Origin: Cyanophora paradoxa
Taxonomy: Eukaryota; Glaucocystophyceae; Cyanophorales; Cyanophoraceae
Direction of reading: 5' to 3'
Assembly: GCA_004431415.1 (NCBI GenBank)
Contig: QPMI01000005.1
Location: 620,001 to 684,000 of the forward strand
Length of the DNA stretch: 64,000 nucleotides
Shown here: in pieces, positions 13,401-22,867 of the stretch
How the letters are laid out: every line of letters begins with the position of its first letter
Position numbering within the stretch: the first letter of the stretch is position 1
Translations under genes and position numbers: made by a program
The notes under the pieces: model-generated
The model's input: the letters and a program-made list of their open reading frames with translations, nothing else
Databases searched by the model: none
Told to the model about the DNA's origin: nothing

Positions 13401-16400
13401 GCGCCAGCGCCACGGCAAGACGCACCCCAGAGAGCACATCGCTCAGCCGCTGCTCGGGATTGCGCTCCTCCTCCGCCTTGAGAGCCGCAAGGACGAGCGC
13501 GCTCCGCCCCGCGGTCCCCGAAGATGGATGCGCCGTCCCCCGCACGCGCGCGGCCGGCTTGAGGCGTCTCGCTGGACCGGCACCGGCCTCGAGGCCGATG
13601 CTGAAGTGCGCCGCGGCCTCCTCCACCGCCGCCCGCGCAGCCTCCAGAGCCGCCAGCCGGCGGAGTGCCTGCAGGGCTGCAGCTGGCGCAGAGCCGACAC
13701 TGTCCAGAGCCGCGACGTGCGCCAGCGCCGCCGCCGCCGCCCGCAGCGACGCGGCGCCGTCCTTGAGCCCCGCCGCCGCCTCCGCGCACGCCTCGAGAAG
13801 CTTCACTGCGGAATCCGCGGCGGCCGCGGCGCGTCCGCCGTCATCCGCGCGCTCCACGGCCTGCGACGGCGTCGGCGTGGGGTCCTTGCGCCGCTGCGAG
13901 GCGGGACGCACGGCGACGAGGGCGGCGCAGAGGGCGAGGGCGAGCTTCCGGCTGCGAGCGACCTCCGCCATCGCTGGCGCGTCCAGCAGCGCCCGCAGCT
14001 CCTCCAGCCGGCCCCGCTCAGCCAGCGTCCCCACCAGCCGCGCCCGCACAAACCTGCAAGGCGGCGTCGGTGCGAAATGCGAACGCTTGAATCGAAATCG
14101 GACAAGGGGGGGCGGACCAGGCCTCGGCTTTCTTGGGGTGGTCGGCCCCAGCGATGGTCCGCACGTCGCTCCACATCTCCCGGAGCGCCTCCCGCGCATC
14201 GCCGCGATTCTCCTGCGGGCAATCAGCGCGGGCGATCTCGGGCTCGGCGGGCGGGGCGGGCCTTGATCCAAAAGATGGCGTCGATGACGGTCGTGACGCC
14301 GAAGCTCGCCACCCCCTCCGCCACCAGCTTGCCCGCCCTGTACAGCTTCTCCAGCACCCGCACTGCGCGATATCGATGGACTTTCAGAGAGGAAGGAGCA
14401 CACATGCGCCGCCGGAAGGGCGCACTGGCGGCCTTCGCGCGGCGGACGGCGTCGCCAAAGCGGTCGTAGTCGGAGCTCGCGCGCACCAAGGCCTGCGCGA
14501 GATGGTCAAGCGGGCCGCGCTGCGCTCGGGCGGGGCGCGGGGGCCGGGCGGACCTCGCGCGCAAGGTAGGCCGCCGCCTCCGCCCGCCACGATCCCGCCG
14601 CCTCCGCCTGCTTCGCGATCTCCTTCAGCCGCGCGCTCAGCGGCTTTACGACCGCCTCGTGGCTCAACCGCCGCGCCTCAGCTGCGCTCCCATCAGTGGC
14701 GGCGGAGCGGAGCGGAGGCCCAGGCAAGGGGGCCGGGGCGGGCCTTGGGCGGGGGAGGCGGCGGCGGCGGCGGCCTCGAGGGCGGCGAGGGCGGCGGCGA
14801 CGAGCTCGAGCCGCGCGAGGTCGTCGTGGTCCGCCAGCCCCGCCCCCTTCACCCCCGCCAGCTGCGCCCCCGTCGGAGAGGGTGGCGCTTGCGGAAGAGG
14901 GGGGCAGGGAGTGGGGGTGGGGGGGTGGGGAGGGGGTGCAGGGTGTGTGAAAGGTGGGTGGGAAAGGGAAGAGGAAGCGGAGGGTCGGGGGTAGGGGCGG
15001 AAGCGGGGGGGGGGGAGCCGAACGGGGAGGGCGAGGGGGGGGGGGGGGCGGGGGGGCCGGAGGTAGGAGCGGAAACGGGGGGGGAGGGGGGAGGGATGGC
15101 AACCGGGGTTAGGGCAGAAGGCGGCGGGAGGAGCGGGAGGCCGGGGGTAGGAGTGGAAACGGGGGAGGGGGGGGGGGGGGGGGGCGAGGAGGGGATGGCG
15201 ATGGCGACCGAAACGAGGTGGGAGAGGGAGCCGGGGGCGGGCGGGGACGGGCGGGAAAGGAGGGCGGAGGGAGAGTAGAGACAAGCTTAATAGGCGGAAG
15301 AAGCGAGGGCGGGGGAGGGGCGAGGAAACGGGGGGAGAAGGAGGAGAAGCAGAGAGGGGAGAGCGTAGTCAGATCGGGCGGGGTATCGCACCTGCTCGGA
15401 GCAGAAGTCGATGAGGACGCGCCAGTCCGCCGAAGTGAAGGCGCCGGCGCCCTGCGGGAGGCAGCCGAGCGCCGCCACGAGCGCTGCCAGCACACCGCTG
15501 TTCGCCAGCGCCGCCACCTTCGCCCGTCCGATCAGCTCGTTCACCAGCTGCGCCGGTTCAAAGTCAGGCGCGGCGCGGCGCGGACGGGGGCCGGTCCGTG
15601 TCTAAGAGCGGGCCGGGGGCTCGGGGCGGCGCGCCTCGCGACAGAGCCCCGGGTCGGCGGACGCCAGGAGGCCGCACACGTCCGCCAGGTCCTCCGCGCC
15701 CGGCGCGCCCGTCTCTGCGAAGGCCGAGAGCGCTGCGGCGAGGCTCGGGGCGCGCGGGCGCGCGGGATGGGCGCGATCGAGGACGCCGCACCGCGCTCGC
15801 AGAGCCGCCGCAGCCGCTGCCGCGCGGCGGCGAGCTTCTGCAGCTCGCTGGCGCCGGCGGCTGCCTGCACAACCGGCAGCTGCAGCGCGCGCCCGGCCGG
15901 CCCGTCCGCCGCGCAGTCCATCCGACGGGCGGCGGCCTCGCCGGCGGCGACGAGGCGGAGGAGCGCGGCGAGCTGCGCGACGCTGCGCGCCTCCCGCAGC
16001 TGCAGCGCCCGCAGCTCCTCCAGCGGCGGCCCCGCGCCCAGCGGCGCCGGCGGCTCCTCGGGCTCGCCAGGCGAGTCCGGAATGTCGAGTGACACCTCCT
16101 CCGGATCCAGCGATATGACGTGGACGGGCTGCGGCTTCGCGTCGCATTCTGCAGCGGCCGCGGCTGCTGCGCTCGCGTCTGCAGCTTTCAAGCCGCCGCA
16201 GCTATCGGCCGCGGGTGCTGCGGGGCTCGATGCGGCTGCGGCCGCGGCTTTTAGGTCGGCGGGGGCATGGGAGGCTGGTGCGGCTTCGGCGTCGCGGTCC
16301 GACTCGCAGGCTGCAGTTGCAGGTACCGGTTTCGGGTCGCCGGCGCTATAGCTAGCGCCGGCGGCCGCGAGGGCGGCTGCAGTTGGCGCGGCCGCGGCGT

Positions 16401-16554
16401 TCGAGTCGCAGACCGACTCGCAGGCTACAGCTTTCGGATCGATGGATCGTGCCGCAGCAAGCTCTTTCGGATCGCAAGCTACAGCGGGTGCAGCTGCGGC
16501 TGGGGCTGGAGCTGCAGCTGGGCGCGGTTTGGGCTTGCTGCACCCGCAGCCCAT
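7467..16554 (-). CDS. NACHT-A: lipidated-N-terminus NACHT / pentapeptide / 14x WD40 STAND protein
   Basis: A multi-exon gene of roughly 2,000 residues. The start at 16554 gives MGCGCS (predicted N-myristoylation at Gly2, palmitoylation at Cys3 and Cys5), then an Ala-rich region and helices. The NACHT ATPase has P-loop GDSGCSKTT (13047-13077, split by an intron after its first Gly), Walker [11 protein letters not shown] (about 12755-12791), the arm [13 protein letters not shown] and the distal [12 protein letters not shown]. Pentapeptide repeats (A[DN]L types) fill the exon 11001-11182. Fourteen WD40 exons run from 10888 down to the stop at 7467-7469; most begin D[GC]xxL and read xxRLWS, and the last has an extra tail of about 90 residues. 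STAND proteins are ligand-triggered oligomerising ATPase switches; the WD40 propellers would be the sensor. No frameshift was seen. It is divergent from LRR-A across 578 bp. Function as an immune-type sensor is inference. Confidence 0.85.
14862..15391 (-). repeat. Polypyrimidine intron of NACHT-A
   Basis: This 530-nt intron lies between the exon ending DFCSEQ and the exon starting LAGVKGAG. On the gene strand it is almost pure C/T (purine-rich on + strand), with runs of C and CCCT/CCCTCC. The equivalent introns in NACHT-B and NACHT-C differ completely in length and order of runs although the flanking exons are nearly identical. Confidence 0.8.
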
Positions 16555-17132
16555 CGCAGGGGAAGCGGCCGGATGTTGAAGGCACGAAAATCCTCGATGG
16601 AAGAACTCTGCGCACGATCGAGCGCTTCAGCAGCTGTACGCGCGCGGGCCCGGCGATGGAGGGAGCGATCAAATGGCCGGCGCACACGCTCCCGACTCCC
16701 GCAGGCACGGGACCGAGCCTGACAACTGCTGGATCGCTGCCCGCTTCTCGCGCGCTGCTCGCTCTGCTCGCGCTCGCTCGCTCGCTCGCTGAAGCTGATC
16801 AGTGAGTGCTGCAAGCCTTCAACGCGTCGGACGTGCGCCGCCGCCGCTGGCCGCACCAGCGTAGCCCCTACAACGCTTCGCTTCGGCGCCGTCATCACCG
16901 CAAAACCGGACCGGCGCGCCTTTGCCTGTACCCCGCGAGTCTTTTTTTCGGCCGAGCGAGCTTGAGACGCGCGACGACGCTCGATTCCAACACGAAGGCG
17001 CTGGTGGCGAAGAAGCGCGGCGCCCAGCCGGGTGGCGTCGAGGCAGCTTGTCGGCCAAGTCTTCGGTGCGCCACCCGCCAGCGCCGCTGCCGGGGCGCCT
17101 CCGCTGACTTGCATCTGTTATCTGCGCCAGAC
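16555..17132. promoter_or_regulatory. Shared divergent promoter region of NACHT-A and LRR-A
   Basis: 578 bp separate the two start codons, which point away from each other. The same arrangement and much of the sequence recur at 35647-36231 and 50120-50688. A GCTC/GAGC tandem repeat (16770-16795) is kept in the copies. No TATA box stands out. That it drives both genes is inferred from position. Confidence 0.55.
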
Positions 17133-18415
17133 ATGCTCGACAGCGCCTTCGGTTTCGTCAAGAAGGACATCACGGAGAAGACCGGCCGCGGGGTGAGCCA
17201 TTCTGCCCTGTGCGGACGCTGCGGCGTCGCGGCCGCAGCTGCGCACGGCGCTGCGCTCGGGGCCGCTCACTGGCCGCCACTCCGCATCGCAGGCCGTCTG
17301 GATCCGGGTCGCTTTCGCGCTGCAGCTCCGCAGCTCTGCGCGAAGCTTCGGTTGCGAGCGCGCGCGGCGCAGAGGATCGTTAGCTATTCACCCCTATCGC
17401 GGTCTGCTCTCTCCCGCAGCTCCCGCGCGTGCCACAGCCCCGCCGCCCCGGCCCGCTGTGAGCGCTGCTGAGCCACGGCGACGACGGCGTGTGCGCCCTC
17501 GCGGCGCTCTGCGGCCCGGGGCTGCGGCGCCTGAACCTCTTCTGGTCCGCCCCCCCCGCTCCAACGCGAGCGCGCTGCCGCACGCCCGCCCCCGACGCCC
17601 GCCCAGGAGCAAGGAGGTGACGGGGCTCGGGCTGCGGGCGGTGGCGGACCGGGGGCCCCCGCTCTGCGCCCTCAACCTCGGCGGGGTACGCTGCATCATA
17701 GACGAGGACCTGGGATACGCTCCAGCGGTGCGCGCCCGGTCCGCCCCTCCCACCTTCGCCCCGCTCACGCCGCCCCCGCAGCTGCTGCGCCGGGCTGCTC
17801 GAGCTGCGGTCCGCCCGTCCGCCCCCTTTCGCCCCTCTCCCCTTCCCGACCATAGCCAGCCTCCCGACCCCCCGCGGCAGCATGCTCTTCCGGTGCGGGT
17901 GGCTGACGCGGCCGGGGCTGGAGGCGGTCGCCGCCTGCCCGCGCCTCTCCCTCCTCGTTCTCTCGGGCTGCCGCGGGCTCGACCCCGCCGTGCGCCCCGC
18001 CGGCCCCCGCCGCGCCCCTCCCGGCCCGTGATCGGGTACCCCCAGGACCTGGCGCAGATCCCGGCGCTGGCGCCGTCGCTGACGGCGCTGCACGTGTCGC
18101 ACTGCCGCCTCTCCGACGAAGCCGTCCGCGCCATCGGCTCCGGCCTACCCCTCCTCCAGGTCCCGTACCCCCCTGCATCCCGTACCGCCCTCATCTCCAA
18201 CCCGGTACCCCCGCAGGTGCTGAACGTGTCCGGGACGGACGTGACGGACGCGGGCCTGGACTGGGGTACGCCCGCGGAGGGGGGGTACGCGCTGCGGGAG
18301 CTGCACGCGCGGCGGTGCGGGCTGCTGCGGGGCGCGGGGCTGGCGGCGCTGCTGGGGCGGTGCCCGCGGCTCGCGCTGCTGGACGCGGGCTCAACCGGCG
18401 GCTCGACGCGGCCGG

Positions 18416-18447
<32 letters not shown>

Positions 18448-19754
18448 GCCGGCCCCCGCTGCGCTCCCTCGACCTCTCCTCGTGCCCGGCGCCCTTCGCC
18501 GAGGCCGCCCCGCCGGGCGCCGAGGCCGCCGCCGCCGCCGCGCTGCCCCGACGCTCCAGTCCCTCGCCCTCGAGGACGTGCGTACCCGCCCCGCTTCCCC
18601 CCCCCCCCCCGGCCGCCGACCCCGTACCCCCATCCGCCGCAGTGCCCGTGGGCGACGGACGCGTTCGTCGCTGCGGCGGCCGCGCGGCTCCCGCACCTCA
18701 CCCGCCTCGACCTCACCGACGTGCGCGCGTAACCCTCCCGCCCCTCCGCCCCTACTCCTCCCGACCATGCGCTTCGCCCGATCGCAGTGCCCCGGGGCCG
18801 GGGCCGGGGCGGTGGCGGCGGTGGCGGCGTGCTGCCCGCGGCTCGAGGAGCTGACCCTCGACCGCTACGCGTGCCGCCTGCCGCCCGGCGTCACCGGCGG
18901 GCCGCCCTTCGGCCCCTTCGGCCCGGCCGACCCCTTCGGCGACCCGTCGGCGCCGGCGGCGGCCTCAGCAGACCTCGCGCCGGCGCTGCGGGTCCTCCTC
19001 GCCTCCTGCCCGCGGCTGCGGTCCCTCTCGCTCGCCTTCCGCCGCGTGGGGCCCTCGCCGGCCCCCGCCTGGCCGCCGCCCGCCCCGCCGGGCCCGCCCC
19101 TCGCCCTCGAGCTCCTCAACGCCAGCGGCGCCCTCGGCGACCTCGGCGCGCCCGTACCCCCCTCCCGGCCCTGTACCCCGTACCCCCCGGGGCCTGACGG
19201 GGGGGCAGGGGCGGCGCTGGACCCGCGCCGCGTGCCGCGCCTGCGCGTCGCCAAACTCTTCCGCGTCGACCAGGCCCGCCCCGATCCTAAGTATCCAGTA
19301 TCCATGAAGATCCTAAGAGCCAAACATTTCTTTGAATCATAACGAATTTTAAGATCTGAGCTATGCCTTCGTTTGCTCCCAGGCGGGGGACGCGCTGGTG
19401 GAGTCGCTGGCGGCGGGCAGCCGGCGGCTCGAGCGGCTCGAGCTCTCGCGCCCGTGCCTCCTCCCGCCGCCGCGCCCGGGGGGCGAGGGCCCGGACCCGC
19501 CCCCCGCCCTCTCCCTCCCGGCCCTGGCGCGCCTCGCCGCCGCCTGCCCGCGCCTCCTCTCCGCCGTCTTCGGCCGCGAGCGCCGCTTCCACTCCGCCGC
19601 GCGCCCTCTCCCTGCGAAAGGCTACTCGGTGCGCAACCCGTCGACCTTCACAGCGGGGCTCAACCAGTCGCCCCCCGGCGGGCCCCATGGCCCCCCCCCG
19701 GGCTCCCCGGCCCCCTGAGGCCCCCCGCCCCCGGCGGCCCCCGGCGGGCTCCCT

Positions 19755-19795
<41 letters not shown>

Positions 19796-19837
19796 TGAGG
19801 AGGCCCCCGGCCCCCGGCGGCCCCGGCGGCTCCCTGC

Positions 19838-19870
<33 letters not shown>

Positions 19871-20232
19871 CCCCCGGCGGGCCCCTGAGGCTCCCGGCCC
19901 CGCCGTCACAGCTGGGATCTCGTTGGGTCTTCCGTAGGCATTCGCAGCCCTTCTGGAGTCCCCGGCCCGCCCAAGCGCCCGCCCCGCTCCGCCCTGACGC
20001 GCCGGGCCCCACAGGACGGGGGCGGGGAGGTGCTGGGCCTGGAGGCGGCGGCGGCCCGGCGGCTCGAGGCGGCGGCCCCCGGCGTGCAGGCGCCTCCGCG
20101 CCCGGCGGGCTCCTCAGCTCCGGCCGCGACCCTACCCGACTTTCGCCGCAGTGGCTGCTGGCGCGGTTCGAGCCTGACTCGAGGGAGCGCGTCGGAGGGG
20201 CCACGGCGATCGGCCCCGACGCCTTCGTCTAA
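17133..20232 (+). CDS. LRR-A: RNI/AMN1-like leucine-rich-repeat protein, possibly degenerate
   Basis: The first exon starts MLDSAFGFVKKDITEK. Later exons encode Cys/Leu-rich repeats of the AMN1/F-box-LRR type: ALCGPGLRRLNLFW, GLRAVADRGPPLCALNLGG, LEAVAACPRLSLLVLSGC, ALAPSLTALHVSHC, VLNVSGTDVTDAGLDW, LPHLTRLDLTDV and CPRLEELTLDRY. It ends FEPDSRERVGGATAIGPDAFV at 20232. No F-box was recognised. Compared with the other copies there is a 2-nt loss in the exon ending near 17726 (they read LGYMLQ) and a 1-nt loss near 18390 (aggregate copies read GLNRRL). A 336-bp element sits in an intron at 19612. How the first exon joins the rest is unresolved. It could be a pseudogene, or the homopolymer indels could be assembly errors. 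Confidence 0.65.
19612..19947 (+). mobile_element. Introner/MITE-like insertion in a LRR-A intron
   Basis: LRR-C and LRR-D lack this 336-bp block at the same place. Its ends are near-perfect inverted repeats: CTGCGAAAGGCTAC at the left, and the right end read on the other strand is CTGCGAATGCCTAC. Flanks ccctctcc (19604-19611) and cccttctg (19948-19955) look like an imperfect 8-bp target duplication. The interior is made of GGCCCCCGGCGGG-type units and long C runs. The right end supplies a ttcgcag that resembles a splice acceptor. Confidence 0.65.
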
Positions 20233-20779
20233 CGATTTCTAGCTGTAGATTTGTAGCAGTTGGCCCGCGATTGTACGCGTGGTTCGTTTCTGGGTCGATC
20301 TTTCAAGTTTTTCGCAGTTTTCGCACGGTACGTACAGTAATAATAACAGTATCCGAGGCCCTCGCGCGGGAGTCACGGGGTCGCAATATCAATTTAGACT
20401 CGCAAATTCGCAATTGATTGTAACCAGTGGCTCAGGCCCAGCCTCATGATCAGGGCCAGTCAGGGCCCTCAAAGGCCGGGGCCAGCCTGTAGCTGGCAAG
20501 GCGCTCACACTCTCCCCGGGTCCGATGGTCTGAGCCGTCATCGTAGTCGCCCCTGAGCGCCCTGAGCTCGATCGCGAGCCGACCGTCGGACATCGTACGT
20601 ATATATACCCGGCCCGGGTGACCGACATTCGAATCGATGACACTGCCAGGCTGCTATACATGTACAGCGTAGCCTAGTAGACTGTGTAGTTACTTATATA
20701 TAATTAGTAATTATATAAACACTGACACTGTGACATTGGGCTGCTACCGGGCTGCTACACCCAGCAACATTGCCGAGTC

Positions 20780-21105
20780 GTTAAATTGCCGAATTCGGCG
20801 TCTCGGCAATTTACGGCAATTTTCGCCTCGGCAATTTTTCGCCTCCTACAGTACTACGGTTCTACTACGGTAGCCTGGTACTGTAGGATTGCTTTTTTAG
20901 CCGATGTTTTAAATTGCCGTAAATTGCCGAAAGGCCGAATTCGGCAATTTCAAGCTACGGCAATTCTCAGGGGGTAGGCCGTGAGGGCTAAACGGCCGCT
21001 TTTGTATGGCGCCATAGAAGAAATTCAGAGTTTCGGCAATTTATCGCCACGGCAATTCCGGTTTTGGTCGAATTCGGCAATTTAACTACGCGGCAATTCA
21101 AGCAT
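20780..21105. repeat. GGCAATT/AATTGCC array with foldback core
   Basis: About a dozen copies of GGCAATT or its complement lie within about 325 bp in both orientations, several as AATTGCCGAATTCGGC-like palindromes. A 10-bp inverted repeat, CCTACAGTAC with GTACTGTAGG, starts near 20847. TCCTACAGTACTA recurs just after the array near 21106. Confidence 0.7.
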
Positions 21106-21174
21106 TCCTACAGTACTAGGCTGGCAGGCACTGCTAGGCAGCTCCCGGAGTCCGAGCGAGAGTCCGGGAATCTT

Positions 21175-21354
21175 GCGCCCGGGCGCCGGCGCCGGCCGGG
21201 CGCCCCGCGCCGCGGCCGCGCGCGGGCCGCGGGGCCCGGCCGCGGCCGGGGGCCGCCGGGCCGGGCGGCCCGGGCGGCCGGGCCCCGCCGCCCCGGGGCC
21301 GGGCCCCGCGGGCCGGGCCGGCCCCGGCCGGCGGGGCGGGCCGGCGGCGGCCGG
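21175..21354. repeat. 180-bp block with no A or T
   Basis: Every base from 21175 to 21354 is G or C, mostly GGCC, CCGG and GCGC words. The block is bracketed by an inverted repeat, CCGGGAAT just left (about 21165-21172) and ATTCCCGG just right (about 21357-21364), so it could be the interior of a foldback element. Confidence 0.75.
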
Positions 21355-21566
21355 AAATTCCCGGAATCCCCACCGGATCCAGCCTGGCAGATTCCGGTCC
21401 TTCAAAAAATTAATTTTTCGATTCCGAGTTCCGGATCGGAGTCTATCATTCGGAGATACGGTCTCAGATACCTACCGGTACCGTGTTAGTACGGTGTTAC
21501 ACAAGTTAACACAACTTACAAAGTTACAGTACACTTCAGTTTACGTAATGCGCGCACTTAAGTAAT

Positions 21567-21638
21567 ATTAATGCGGTCCCTAATTAATGCGTTATAATCG
21601 CTAGCTGGCAAAACGCATTAATTTGGGACCGCATTAAT
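21567..21638. repeat. 25-bp inverted repeat (GCATTAAT family)
   Basis: Positions 21567-21591 and 21614-21638 are inverted complements with 24 of 25 matches and a 22-base loop. Both arms contain ATTAATGCGG. More copies of GCATTAAT follow near 21700, 21770 and 21783, so it belongs to a small local repeat family. Confidence 0.8.
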
Positions 21639-22149
21639 AACGAAACGCTAAGAATCTGCTGTATGTACCCCCCGACTGCAGCCGAAAAGCCAATCGAAAC
21701 GCATATATGCATTAATTCGGTGCCGCATTATTATAAATACTAGGGGTTCGGGTCCAAAAATAAAAACGCATTAATTTCTGGCGCATTAATTAAGTGTTAC
21801 ACGGGAATCCGGACTCGGGAGTCGGGATTCAAAATGCCTTCGGGAAGGCCCCAAAATCCCCCGGCCCGATTCAAAGGCCCATTGCCATTGGCTCGGGCCA
21901 TTGCATGCAATTTGAAATCGTTGCTTAAATTGTTTGTAGCTTGCGAAAGCAAACCGCCAAGTGAACCGTCAAAACGTCAGCTTTTTTCTGCGCGTGCGCA
22001 TGCGACATTCGATTATTTTCGCAGGCTTAAGCGCTTCGAAACGCTTTCGCAAGCTCAATCCTCCGGCAGAGTCCGGGGCCCCGGGCAGACTGGCCCGTAG
22101 CCTTGGTCGTAGCCTGCCCGTAGGGCACATGAATTCCGCGCTCGCTTAA

Positions 22150-22640
22150 TTACCGGCAATTTTCCGCGGTACCAAAATTACCGCGTCGAAATACTGGTAG
22201 GTACCGCGGTGTACTAGCAGGACAGCTGCAGCTAGTAACCCCCGCAATTACCGCGCAATACGTACTGTAACGTACAAGCCTCCAGATTTATACCGCGGTA
22301 CTACTACGGTATTTTTGCTCAACGTTATTAACGGAGGGCCGGGTTTTATAACGCGGTCACCGGTTACTTTATCCCGCGGTAATATTAATCTAGTGCCGGA
22401 CGGTCGTATTAGCGCGGTCACGGGTATGTGAGTCCATAATACTAGTAATGTGACCCGGGGGCCGGGACTCGGGCCGGGGGCCCGGGACTCACCCGGGAGT
22501 GTCCTGCGGTAGACTCCCAACTTAGAGTTCCAAGTTCAACATTCCGTACAAATCCGTACTACCGGTAATTCCGTTAATTTCCGTATACGTAGTACTATGG
22601 TAGTGGTACCGGTAGTCGCCGTACTAGTCGGCGGTAGACT
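22150..22640. repeat. CCGCGGTA/TACCGCGG-rich segment
   Basis: Many copies of ACCGCGG, CGCGGTA and CGGTA lie in both orientations, for example near 22163, 22203, 22292 and 22374, mixed with GCGGTCAC repeats. No reading frame or RNA is recognised. Confidence 0.5.
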
Positions 22641-22867
22641 GCGGTAGTGTCAAGTTGCTGTCAACACATCGTGTTTGCAGCTGCAGGCTCAGCCAGGCTG
22701 CAGCTGTCACAGCGCGCACCGCCGGGCCGTGCGTCACGGTGCGTGCCAATTGCAAACGCTAACAAAAGCAAGTGCCGCAGTGCTCGAGCTTGAGCTATCG
22801 CGATCGGGCCCAAAAAGCTTAAGTATACGCAACAAACGCGTGTGGTCCCGTGCAAGGCCTAGGGATC

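Larger units (their letters stand above)
20233..22867. other. Repeat-dense spacer without recognisable genes
   Basis: This 2.6-kb stretch has no exon I can support on either strand. It is a mosaic of short repeat families: a GGCAATT/AATTGCC array, a pure G+C block, a GCATTAAT inverted repeat and a CCGCGGTA-rich segment, each listed separately. It looks like relics of small non-autonomous elements. Confidence 0.5.

Noticed and set aside
12737-14266. Long + strand frame of about 500 codons opposite NACHT-A (similar frames opposite B and C)
   Set aside because: It is antisense to conserved exons and introns, crosses exon borders, and its product has no domain; high GC keeps the antisense frame open.
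17133-20232. F-box protein call for the LRR genes
   Set aside because: The repeats resemble F-box/LRR proteins, but no F-box sequence is seen in the N-terminal exons.
21064-21565. Arg/Pro/Gly-rich frames across the pure G+C block
   Set aside because: A sequence without A or T cannot contain stop codons, so open frames are automatic.
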